DNA of 64,000 bases from Planctomycetes bacterium B3_Pla. Lineage in GTDB: Bacteria > Planctomycetota > Phycisphaerae > Sedimentisphaerales > Anaerobacaceae. The notes beneath the pieces were generated by a model. It had not been told where the DNA came from. It did not search any database and saw only the letters and a program-made list of their open reading frames with translations. Below, piece after piece: positions 1-8,387 of the stretch. Location of the stretch: the NCBI GenBank assembly GCA_005223045.1, contig NJBM01000003.1:310001-374000 (forward strand), written 5' to 3'. Within the stretch, counting starts at the first letter, position 1, and every line of letters begins with the position of its first letter. Position numbers and translations under genes: made by a program.

Positions 1-429
1 AAGCGACCGGGTGAATTGCGGAGAGTTATTCTCATCCAGTTCAAGCGGACGTGCATCGGTGTTATAGCCTTCCGATATTGCCTGATTTGTCGAGAGCCTG
101 ACAAACGGCTCGATAACCCCGGTTCCGGTGGACTGGGCATCGATCTGCACGAAATAGGCCAGACCAATATTTCCATCGCTGCCGGAGGTTGTCAGATCCA
201 AAGTCGGCACTGCGATTGCAGGCACACAAAAGCCGCCACAGATCAACATGACTGCGGCCAAATATGCTGCCGCTCGTGTCGATACGCGCATACTCGATGC
301 AGCCAATCCAAAAACAGGCAACACGAATGGGCTATTTCCAACAGCCCCAAACAAACGCAGCAGCGATATCAAGCGTTTCCTTGACAACGCAAAGTTCAAC
401 AAAACTTCCATACCATCCTTAGCTTTCAT
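1..429 (-). CDS. exported protein, candidate PEP-CTERM-type exosortase substrate (3' end missing)
   Basis: The frame is open from an ATG at 429 to the left edge of the window, so only about 143 N-terminal residues are seen. A hydrophobic stretch (residues about 53-68, AAAYLAAVMLICGGF) ends in an AIA-V site and looks like a signal peptide with an unusually long N-region. After it comes a beta-rich segment starting VPTLDLTTSGSDG, with the phrase GYNTDARP followed by LDENNSPQFTRSL. From memory this phrase recurs in large secreted proteins that carry PEP-CTERM sorting tails, but the tail itself is outside the window. An alternative ATG lies at 438. The one at 429 is preferred because AAGGA sits 8 nt upstream of it, whereas the purine run abuts the other. 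The gene lies downstream of the exosortase cluster on the same strand. Confidence 0.6.
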   Translation of the reverse strand, partial: MKAKDGMEVLLNFALSRKRLISLLRLFGAVGNSPFVLPVFGLAASSMRVSTRAAAYLAAVMLICGGFCVPAIAVPTLDLTTSGSDGNIGLAYFVQIDAQSTGTGVIEPFVRLSTNQAISEGYNTDARPLELDENNSPQFTRSL

Positions 430-646
430 ATTTTCCATCCTTAGTTGAAAGATCCCTTGACGAACGGGCACCCGGTATCAGGTAGAAGCTGTCTTATTGT
501 TACCCGTCCTGCCAAGACATCTTTCAGATCATTCAAACATACATGATCCTTGATGTTCTCGCGTATCGGCGAGGATCATCCCGACCTCTTCCTTCCTACT
601 CGAAGAGTTTTGCGCATTAACCCTCCGCGCAAAGAAGGTTAACGAC

Positions 647-1507
647 TTAGGCAGGACCTGGCGGGCCGCGGGCGGTGTTGGGGCCACCAAAGACTGTTGA
701 GAGGCAAATGGGCTGCCTGCTGCTCGGAGCCATGCAGTTGCTTGCGCAGATCGAGCAGAGCGCCCACCTTACGATTGCAGATTGAACCGAACCGGACCCA
801 AGCCCGGTTCGTGGAAAGGTCAGACTTTCAGCCAATGCAACGAACCTGCTTCGAGTGCAGAAGCGCGGCGCGGCGAAAGCCCCGGCCGATTGCGATGACC
901 GAAAAAGTCCAGAGAATGCGGCTGAGGTTCTGCCGTTGGGTATTCCAGCTAAGTGACGAAGCAGCCCTGTATAGCATGTGCTATCAATCTCGCCTCGTCG
1001 CCGAAACGAATGCTTCGGCTCGCACAGACCACCTACTTTAGAAGAAGACGAATGTTGCTCGCTCTGTTTCTCGCCGGTCATGCGTGAAGCCAGGTGCGGC
1101 ACAAAAGAAAAGCCCGTCTGTCCGGCCCACAGCATTCCAAGCAATCCTGCAAGCCAAAATCGGCGGTCCCTTACGAGCGTAACACACAGGAACCCAACCA
1201 ACGCCATCAAGAGTGCTCCGGGCACAGGCGGCAACGACTTTGTGTCAATAACTGCGGCCGGCGAATCAGAGGATATAACAGACGGCTTGTGAAATTCTGC
1301 CGCTAAGGCGGCAAAGGTAGATTCACCAAGTCCGGCAATGGGCGGAACCTGGCGCCATAAACCGCCACTCTCTACCGGTTGCGGCGACACAACGTGGGCA
1401 ACCACGCTGCCATCGTGATCGCTGAACGTTGGCGTACCAGCCGCAAGCGCAGTCACAGAAAGCACGAATAGCGCTACCAATCCCTTGGTATTCCTGCCAC
1501 GCACCAT
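647..1507 (-). CDS. exported protein with internal PVPGALL-type sorting-like segment; C-terminus doubtful
   Basis: Residues about 9-24 form a signal-peptide-like hydrophobic stretch (GLVALFVLSVTALAAG). Residues about 93-117 read SLPPVPGALLMALVGF followed by a second hydrophobic stretch and the basic DRR. A proline motif, a hydrophobic helix and then arginines is the layout of exosortase sorting tails, although here it is not at the very end. A further hydrophobic segment follows (WLAGLLGMLWAG). The last ~130 residues are rich in Ser, Arg, Phe and Cys and look like out-of-frame sequence, so the true protein may be shorter, or a frameshift may be present near 1,050. AGGAG stands immediately before the start. 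Function is unknown; an exosortase substrate or a small membrane component is inferred only from context. Confidence 0.45.
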   Translation of the reverse strand: MVRGRNTKGLVALFVLSVTALAAGTPTFSDHDGSVVAHVVSPQPVESGGLWRQVPPIAGLGESTFAALAAEFHKPSVISSDSPAAVIDTKSLPPVPGALLMALVGFLCVTLVRDRRFWLAGLLGMLWAGQTGFSFVPHLASRMTGEKQSEQHSSSSKVGGLCEPKHSFRRRGEIDSTCYTGLLRHLAGIPNGRTSAAFSGLFRSSQSAGAFAAPRFCTRSRFVALAESLTFPRTGLGSGSVQSAIVRWALCSICASNCMAPSSRQPICLSTVFGGPNTARGPPGPA

Positions 1508-2045
1508 TTCTCCTCTGTCTCCTTACAGGGCGCGATGACACCTATCACATAACTTACCGGCCACCCTCTCACGCAAATACCGAGATGGCCCTCCCGTCTC
1601 GAGCTATGTGTACATTCTCTTAGTCGTGTAGAGTCAGTATATCAAAACAGACACGAGAACGAAAGCAAATAATGCGTTTATTCTCGGACCTACACATATT
1701 TTATTATCGGACATATCAATATCGTAGCTTTAGCCCAACATGCACAATCCCTAAAAAAAGAAAATATCCATTGGAACATCGTCATCATGGTAAAGAGGCT
1801 GTCGGCGGGAACGGCATTTGAGCCGGGTTGTTCAACCGCAAATCGTCTCAAATCAGTGCAGCCGAAACGATTCCTGCACCTTGCGTGGCTGTTCTTGCGC
1901 AAAACGCGGGCTTCGTCGGATGCTGTTAAAGGCGGTATTAGCACGGAAGGGCTCGTGGCGAGTTCAAATCATTATGCAGCAGGAGTGAGTGGGATCGGAT
2001 TATGTTGGAATCATGAGCGGCGGGAATTATCTCTGCCGGCTTTGC
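1508..2045. other. 538-bp intergenic region without a convincing gene
   Basis: The region separates the LuxR-type regulator from the exported protein downstream. It is AT-rich between about 1,620 and 1,760. An 84-codon minus-strand frame at 1,690-1,944 shows no recognisable features and was not called. A promoter for the downstream exported protein probably lies here, but no hexamer pair could be assigned. Confidence 0.5.
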
Positions 2046-2396
2046 TCAGTCCATAGCGGGTGCGGAATGAATCCCCTCATATTGAGTAAAAATATCTCTT
2101 GCGTCGGTCACAAATCTCAGGAGCATCCCAATCTTGCTCTTGACGTGCACTTTTCGATAAATGTTTCTTGTGTGAGTCTTTACCGTACCGGGCCTTATGC
2201 GCAGCGCTTTGGCTATACTGCCATTTCTCAGACCCTGGCAAATCAATTCTGCTATTTGGCGCTCACGAGGGGTCAGGTCATAGCGGCTTTGTACGTACGA
2301 CCACTGCTTTTCATTGAGCAGCACGACTTCGGGGCGCTTGCCGTCGGAATTGACACTTCCAATATTTCCGGATTTCGGATTTGGTAATCGAATCAT
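2046..2396 (-). CDS. small LuxR/NarL-type HTH regulator
   Basis: This 116-residue protein has a LuxR-type helix-turn-helix at about residues 39-97. It begins YDLTPRERQIAELICQGL and includes the recognition-helix region PGTVKTHTRNIYRKV. No receiver or ligand-binding domain precedes the HTH; the ~38 N-terminal residues are uncharacterised, so this is a short DNA-binding protein like GerE-type regulators. The start codon lies 2 bp after the stop of the large TPR gene, which implies translational coupling and cotranscription with the EPS locus. It probably regulates the EPS genes or the exported proteins just downstream; the target is inference. The HTH assignment is firm. Confidence 0.85.
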   Translation of the reverse strand: MIRLPNPKSGNIGSVNSDGKRPEVVLLNEKQWSYVQSRYDLTPRERQIAELICQGLRNGSIAKALRIRPGTVKTHTRNIYRKVHVKSKIGMLLRFVTDARDIFTQYEGIHSAPAMD

Positions 2397-2398
2397 AA

Positions 2399-5300
2399 CT
2401 AACTACCCTCCTGTAACTTTTTCAGCAGGCGCTGGGCTTCAGCCAGGTCCGCCGGCGATAACCCCCCAATTCGGCCTTGAAGCTTCAAAGCCTGGTCTAA
2501 ATGTTGAATTGCCTGAGTCTTTTGTCCCTGTGCGGCAAAGGCCCTCGCCAAATAGAAACGCGTGGCAACGCCAGAAGGGGTTATGCTCGGACTTAGCCCG
2601 ATACATCTGGTGAAATCCTGAACGGCTTTCTCACGCTCACCCAGCCGATAATGCACAACGCCGCGAGTATCAATTAAGTCGAGATAATTCGGTGCAATCT
2701 TCAGACCCCTATCGGCAAGTTCGAGCGCTTCTCGATACTTGCCTTGATCTTCGCACATTATCCAGGCAAGATTGTTGATTGCGATTAGATTGCCGGGCTC
2801 AAGCTCAAGAAGTCGCCGGTAAAGTCCGGCGGCATCCGCAGAGCGGCCGGTAGTTTGTAACAGTATGGCAAGCGTACCCATAGCCCGGGCAGAATCAGGA
2901 TCGTCCTGGAGTACCGTCCGGAGTATCTCTTCGGCCGTTTTTTTGGCCTGACTGTTCTCGATCGCCTGCAAGTTTACGGCAACTGTGACGGGCGTGATAT
3001 TGTCTTCGGGGTGCAGCCGGCGCCAGCTAATGATCCTCTCGCCAAGCCGGCTCCATTGTTCGTCTTGCTGGAGCAGTTGCGCCAGCGCCAGTAAGGGACC
3101 TGGGTCATTTGGCTCAGACTCGATCAGTGAATCAAGTTCATTCTCGGCCTCTTGCTCGTTGCCGGTCTTGTACAAGACCACAGCGTGGGCGATTTCATAC
3201 TGTCTTCGATCTCGGCCATTGCTTGTTGCCAACTGCTTTCTGAGCAAACTCATGGCCTTTTTCAGATCATCTGTCTTGACGTATGTATTGGCCAGGAATA
3301 TCGCGGCATTTACATCATTCGGATCCAGTTCATGTAGCTCTTTTAGGGTGGGGATAGCCAGAACCGGCGACCTCGCCGCCTCTGCTCGAGCCTTCAACAA
3401 GAGCAACGCCCTGTCGGTAGGTTTGTCCGCAAGGCCTCCCAAAGCAGCCTTCATAGCTTCTCCCGGCTGTCCGTGCTTTAGAGCTATCTCTCCCAGGAGG
3501 AGCCAGGCCGTTCTACTTTGAGGCTGGTCCTCGGTTATCTGGCGGAGAATCTTCCGTGCGCCCTCAACCGCCGGAGATGTTCCTTCGGCGAGCATTGAGC
3601 GTACCTTCATCAGCCGCAATGCAACATCCTCCGGATTCGATTCCATAATTTTTTCCAGAAGGGCCCTTCCCTCCAGAACCACGCCGGGATCCGGCGATGA
3701 TGAATATAGTGAAATAGCACGTTTTTGGATTTGAATGTTGTCGGAGGCCAAAGAAAGCGCCTGTTTGATGTCGGCAATCGCCTCAACCTGCCGGCCCGTA
3801 GAACGGTGAAAGTCACTTTTGGCCACCCACGCTTCAATGCTGTTTGGCTCAACTGAAACGGCACGTTCCAGGTCTTTGCCTGCCATGTCGGTCCGGCCCA
3901 GTGTGGCGTATGTCCGAGCACGGAGGACATACGCCGATGCGTTGTCAAGGTTGCTTACGAGCTCATCGGAAAGTCGCATCGCCTCAGCGGACTTGTCCTG
4001 ACGAATGTTAAGCTGGATCTGCGCAGCGGTTACAGACAGCGAATCAGGATTCTGAGCCTTCAGCTCGCTCAGCAGTTGCGAAGCCTCTTCATACTCGGCC
4101 TGCTGCATCTTGAGCAAAGCAAGGGATAAATAGGCACTTTGGTTGTTGGGGTCATTGTTGAGAATATCCTGTAGAACTCCCGAAGCCGAATCCAGCTCGC
4201 CCCGTCGCAGATGACCCTGAAATTGGAACTCGCTAAGTACCCGATGATGCAACTTCCGCCTGGAAGCACGGTCCATAATCTGATCTGCTTCGTCGTATTC
4301 CTTGGCGCGGTAGAGTGCCGTGACGGCAGGTATTATAACACGGAGATCATCAGGCGAGCGATTCAGGGCGTCACGGTATGTTGACAGCGCCAATTGCATA
4401 ACATCGGCCCGCTCGTATGATTTCGCCAGCAGCAAACGGCTCGCCTGGTCGTTTGGATTCGCCGCTATGTTTTCCTGCAGAAGCGACACTATCCGGGCGT
4501 AACGACTCGTGAAATCGTCAGAGACGAACCAGACTCTTGCCTGTTCATATCGCCACTGCCAGCCGTCCTCGCCTTCGAGGGACTTGATGCCGTCAACAAG
4601 CCGCTGGGCATTTTCAGAATCTTCGAAAGTTTGTTCGCACAGCAAGAGCCGGCGTTTAATCGGAATATCGTCGGGCAGCTTCTGTGCAAGCGTGTTAAGC
4701 AGCGTGTACGCCTTGTCTTTTTGATCCCACGAAACGTAGAATTGGGCAAGCAGCAAACCCAATTTGCGCCGGACGACGGGTCCGGCAACGCGCTCCAAAG
4801 CACGCCTGATAATCTCCTCGCATTTTTCTCGGTCGCCCTGCCGGTTTGACAGTACTGCGGCGTAAGTAACCAGTTCAACCGCATCGGGGAATTTCTCTGC
4901 TGCTTCACGCAATTTTGCTATTGCTTCGTCGGTCTTGTCTTGAGCGGCGAGCAGCTCAGCCTCGGCCATGGCAACCTTGACCTCTGAGAGACCGGCGTCC
5001 TCAAGCTCGGCAACCAGCGTCTCGGCCCGGGCAAATTCATCCTGTTGCAATGCGAGCCGGAACTTAATGAGTTTGACGTCGCCGGCGGCATCACTCGTTT
5101 CCTCCAGAGCGGACATCCGCTGTTGTATGTCCCGCCACGCTCGCCTGCTCACCTGTCCCTGAGAAGCCGGGTCAGTTGACAATATTTGCAGTTCGGCTCG
5201 CAAATGCAGCAAGGCAGGCTCGGAATTACCCGGCGAGAGTCTCATTGCTGTTGCAGCATGCTCCAATGTCTCAGCCCAGTTTCCGGTCTGGGCCAGCAGT

Positions 5301-6577
5301 TTGGCAAGGGCCATGTGCCCAGCCACCGAACCGGGATTTTCCGAAACGAGTGTGCGCAGTTGTAAAATCGCCGATTGCGTATTGCCCAAACCGGACAGAG
5401 CCGATGCCAACGCCAAGCGGACTTGTGCGGATTTATTGCCTGACTCCATGGAATGCCGCCAATGCTTGACGGCCTCAGACAGATGCCCTTGCTCGGCAGC
5501 GATTAGACCTTGCAGGAACGCAACCGTTGTCGGGGCCATATCCTTTCTGCGTAGTTGTGCGATACAATCGTTGGCGTCCTCAAACTTCCCACACCGGATG
5601 AAAAGCTCCGCAGCTATGAGCATGAAATCCAAGGGATTGGGAGAAAGCTCTTTTATTCCGGTCTCGGCGACCTGCAACATCTTTTCCTGCGACCGTGATT
5701 TCAATGCAAACCTGGCCCATGCCTGCCAGAGGCCCGGATCTGTCGGCATTACCTCCTGCAAGGCGGCAAGATGCGACTCCGCCTTGTCCCAGACATCTGA
5801 GTTGACCAGCTCATTTGCAAGGCGCAAACGGACATCCGGGTCGGACAAATCCTGTTTCTCGGCTCGTTCCAGGTCAGCCACGACCTTGGCGCCGTTTTCG
5901 CTTCTCCGATAGAAAGCGGCGCGGACTATGTATGCCAATGCCGAAGACGGATTATTCTCGACAGCCCGATCGAACCAGTGCGCCGGCACATCCTGAAAAT
6001 CCTCCGGGCGACGTTCTATCAACTGGCCTAATGTCTCGTAAGCCAATATCTGTTCAGGATGTTTCTGCATGATGGCCTTCAACTCTACCGCCGCGGCCTT
6101 GAATTTTCGTTGTCCGATTAAAGCTAAAGCCAACAGCCTGCGAAGCTCGGGGTCCGAGTTGGTCTCAAGCTGCCTCCTGGCAATCAGCTCGGCCTCGCCG
6201 GGACTTCCGATCCCCAGGTGAATTTCGGTAAGTTTCTGGGCAGCTTTCGATTTGCTCCTGTCTAATCTCAAGACAGTTCGATATGCATCTATGGCCTGTC
6301 GAACGTGGTTGCGTTTGGCGGGCCTGATATTAAGCTGCGCATCGGCGTATTTGAGCAGCACGGGTACATCATCTCGTTCCACGGCGAGATAACGCCCCAG
6401 ATTCATTGCCGCCTCTTTCCACCTGCGCTCTTCATACGCCTTATTGCCGAGTACAAGTCCCTCATCGGCTCTATTGGTTTTGCGCCATTGACGCAGCCCA
6501 AAGGCGCCAACGCACAAAACAGCAACGCCTATAACCAGAACTATCGCCAATTTCCAGTTGAAATATCTTACCGGCAT
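2399..6577 (-). CDS. giant membrane-anchored TPR-repeat protein (PrsT-like role)
   Basis: The protein has about 1,392 residues. A single N-terminal transmembrane helix (about residues 9-29, KLAIVLVIGVAVLCVGAFG) is followed almost entirely by tetratricopeptide-like helical repeats. These are seen as recurring A-x-x-L/Y spacing and phrases such as AMGTLAILLQTTGRSADAA. There is no lipobox cysteine, unlike the PrsT lipoproteins described for PEP-CTERM/EPS loci, so anchoring is by the helix. ATG 6,577 is chosen because AAAGGGTGG precedes it by about 6 nt; an in-frame TTG lies six codons upstream. It is 21 bp after the sugar transferase gene. The likely role is a periplasmic scaffold for polymer assembly or export, inferred from context and repeat type. 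Confidence 0.85.
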   Translation of the reverse strand: MPVRYFNWKLAIVLVIGVAVLCVGAFGLRQWRKTNRADEGLVLGNKAYEERRWKEAAMNLGRYLAVERDDVPVLLKYADAQLNIRPAKRNHVRQAIDAYRTVLRLDRSKSKAAQKLTEIHLGIGSPGEAELIARRQLETNSDPELRRLLALALIGQRKFKAAAVELKAIMQKHPEQILAYETLGQLIERRPEDFQDVPAHWFDRAVENNPSSALAYIVRAAFYRRSENGAKVVADLERAEKQDLSDPDVRLRLANELVNSDVWDKAESHLAALQEVMPTDPGLWQAWARFALKSRSQEKMLQVAETGIKELSPNPLDFMLIAAELFIRCGKFEDANDCIAQLRRKDMAPTTVAFLQGLIAAEQGHLSEAVKHWRHSMESGNKSAQVRLALASALSGLGNTQSAILQLRTLVSENPGSVAGHMALAKLLAQTGNWAETLEHAATAMRLSPGNSEPALLHLRAELQILSTDPASQGQVSRRAWRDIQQRMSALEETSDAAGDVKLIKFRLALQQDEFARAETLVAELEDAGLSEVKVAMAEAELLAAQDKTDEAIAKLREAAEKFPDAVELVTYAAVLSNRQGDREKCEEIIRRALERVAGPVVRRKLGLLLAQFYVSWDQKDKAYTLLNTLAQKLPDDIPIKRRLLLCEQTFEDSENAQRLVDGIKSLEGEDGWQWRYEQARVWFVSDDFTSRYARIVSLLQENIAANPNDQASRLLLAKSYERADVMQLALSTYRDALNRSPDDLRVIIPAVTALYRAKEYDEADQIMDRASRRKLHHRVLSEFQFQGHLRRGELDSASGVLQDILNNDPNNQSAYLSLALLKMQQAEYEEASQLLSELKAQNPDSLSVTAAQIQLNIRQDKSAEAMRLSDELVSNLDNASAYVLRARTYATLGRTDMAGKDLERAVSVEPNSIEAWVAKSDFHRSTGRQVEAIADIKQALSLASDNIQIQKRAISLYSSSPDPGVVLEGRALLEKIMESNPEDVALRLMKVRSMLAEGTSPAVEGARKILRQITEDQPQSRTAWLLLGEIALKHGQPGEAMKAALGGLADKPTDRALLLLKARAEAARSPVLAIPTLKELHELDPNDVNAAIFLANTYVKTDDLKKAMSLLRKQLATSNGRDRRQYEIAHAVVLYKTGNEQEAENELDSLIESEPNDPGPLLALAQLLQQDEQWSRLGERIISWRRLHPEDNITPVTVAVNLQAIENSQAKKTAEEILRTVLQDDPDSARAMGTLAILLQTTGRSADAAGLYRRLLELEPGNLIAINNLAWIMCEDQGKYREALELADRGLKIAPNYLDLIDTRGVVHYRLGEREKAVQDFTRCIGLSPSITPSGVATRFYLARAFAAQGQKTQAIQHLDQALKLQGRIGGLSPADLAEAQRLLKKLQEGS

Positions 6578-6598
6578 TTGCCCACCCTTTCGCAATCT

Positions 6599-8338
6599 TT
6601 AGAACTGGCTGATGAAATTGTCAAAAAGTTTTTTTGCTGTTTGCCAACACGTCCGTAAATCCATCGTCAGCGACAAATTCCTGACGTATTCGGTGTCATA
6701 ATGTATCCATTCCTGAAAGTCCTTCATTGGCTGGCGCGTTCTGTACAACTGCCAGAGCCCTGTAATCCCGGGCCGGACCGACAGTCTGGCGTCACGCCAG
6801 AATGGACACAACGTGTTCTCCGCCTCGGGTGACGGCCTCGGACCTACGATACTCATCTGGCCCAGCAGGACGTTGAAGAACTGGGGTATTTCATCGATAT
6901 ATGTTTCTCGCAAAAACCTGCCGACAGTGCTGATCCGTGGATCGTCCTCCATTTTGAATTGGGGGCCATCCACTTGACTAACAACGCGTAGTTTCTCCTG
7001 TATCTCATGAGCCCCGGTGACCATTGTCCTGAATTTCAGGCAACCGAATGCCTTTCCGTGCAGACCCTGACGTTTGTCCCTGTAAAACACGGGGCCCGGG
7101 GAATTCAGTTTTATTGCAATGGCAACGAAAGGCAGCAAGGGAGCAAATAGAATCAGCACCACCATCGCTGCGAGGCAATCTGCAATTCGCTTGAGAGATC
7201 CTGCGTAAGAGAATCTCGGCCAACTGCGGAATGGCCCGTGCGCGGATTGCAACAGGCTCAGATCGTACATCGGATAAGAAGTATGCTCTCTATCATTGCT
7301 TTTGGTTCGAGCCGGACGCTTCCAGTCGTGTTGCGGGTCCTTTACAATGCAGTTCCGCACAAGCCGGTTCCGCGGCACACGGACCCCCGGCCCTATGATT
7401 GACGAATCTATGACAACTCCCGATTCGATGCTGACGTCATCGCCGATAATGGCCGGGCCAACTATGACGGCGTCGGAACCAATGCGAGTATTCTTCCCCA
7501 GGAGCACTTTCCCGAAGAGTCTTGAATCCGGGGATATGGTGTTCCCACCTCGAATATCGGGCCTGGAGTTCCGGCTTCTCAAGAGCTCCGCCCTGCAAAA
7601 ACTCAGCAATCCGTCTTGAGTTTCCAGGTCAAACACGGTCCCGGCCACATTAATTGCCCGCAGTGTCAGTGCTTCTGACCGACACCTCTCTGAAAGAGCG
7701 GAAAAAGACTGAGGCAAAGCACCGCCGGTCAGGACCTGATCGAGAACGCCAATCCTGATAAGGAGATGATGAGGCCAATCCGTAGAGATGAGGGCAAACT
7801 CTGCCGAATCCGAGTACACTCGGCGAAGACCCGCCACCTCACCCCGGGTTGTCACTCGCATTCTCTCTCGTTCCGCCAGCAGATCAGGTTCTGCATTGAC
7901 CGCCACGACGTCCGCCTCGACGCCGGCCAACACCCTTTCGAGCAGCTCGGTGTTAATCTGCGTGGCAAAACGCCCGTTTGAAACAACAAACCACGAATCA
8001 GCCGTGCGGCCCCACCCGGATCTATGCATGAGTTCAGAGCCGACAGGCACATCATCTTTGTAGTATATTACATCCGGTCTGACATCAGAACCGGACGGTC
8101 GCAGCCTCCGGCTTTGGTGCTGTTTGATCGCCCATTCTTCGGGGACGGCACAAACAGTCTCGCCAAAATCCCTTGCCTCGGAGGAGCGCAAAATAGAGGC
8201 TCTCTCGCGGCCACACAGTGAACGTCCGCCTAATCCGTCGAGAATGACACCGGCAACGAGCTCACAATCGAGAGCAAACCTCAGCAAACTTTCGCCGCCG
8301 TCGTCAGGAGAGTTCTTATGTACAACAATCAGATTCAT
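6599..8338 (-). CDS. priming sugar transferase fused to a left-handed beta-helix and nucleotidyltransferase-like module
   Basis: The C-terminal domain (about residues 380-579) is a bacterial sugar transferase that would load the first sugar phosphate onto undecaprenyl phosphate. It has a membrane helix (387-410), the KFRTM motif (435-439), a DEIPQ to VGPRP block (482-502) and RPGITGLWQ (522-530). The middle (about 262-335) is a run of hexapeptide repeats (GKNTRIGSDAVIVGPAIIGD) forming a left-handed beta-helix. The first ~255 residues resemble a nucleotidyltransferase-like fold but lack the glycine-rich nucleotide-binding signature, so they are probably catalytically dead. Typical family members have only membrane helices or a CoA-binding-like domain before the transferase. 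Transferase role is firm; the N-terminal role is unknown. Confidence 0.88.
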   Translation of the reverse strand: MNLIVVHKNSPDDGGESLLRFALDCELVAGVILDGLGGRSLCGRERASILRSSEARDFGETVCAVPEEWAIKQHQSRRLRPSGSDVRPDVIYYKDDVPVGSELMHRSGWGRTADSWFVVSNGRFATQINTELLERVLAGVEADVVAVNAEPDLLAERERMRVTTRGEVAGLRRVYSDSAEFALISTDWPHHLLIRIGVLDQVLTGGALPQSFSALSERCRSEALTLRAINVAGTVFDLETQDGLLSFCRAELLRSRNSRPDIRGGNTISPDSRLFGKVLLGKNTRIGSDAVIVGPAIIGDDVSIESGVVIDSSIIGPGVRVPRNRLVRNCIVKDPQHDWKRPARTKSNDREHTSYPMYDLSLLQSAHGPFRSWPRFSYAGSLKRIADCLAAMVVLILFAPLLPFVAIAIKLNSPGPVFYRDKRQGLHGKAFGCLKFRTMVTGAHEIQEKLRVVSQVDGPQFKMEDDPRISTVGRFLRETYIDEIPQFFNVLLGQMSIVGPRPSPEAENTLCPFWRDARLSVRPGITGLWQLYRTRQPMKDFQEWIHYDTEYVRNLSLTMDLRTCWQTAKKLFDNFISQF

Positions 8339-8387
8339 GGATTCGTAAAGGCCCGGTACAGGAACCCGGGATTCAACATCCGGTTAA

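Noticed and set aside
1690..1944. 84-codon minus-strand frame in the gap after the LuxR-type gene
   Set aside because: No ribosome-binding site, biased composition and no recognisable fold.
5301..5912. 203-codon plus-strand frame opposite the TPR gene
   Set aside because: The TPR repeats on the other strand run through it uninterrupted; no start signal or domain was seen.
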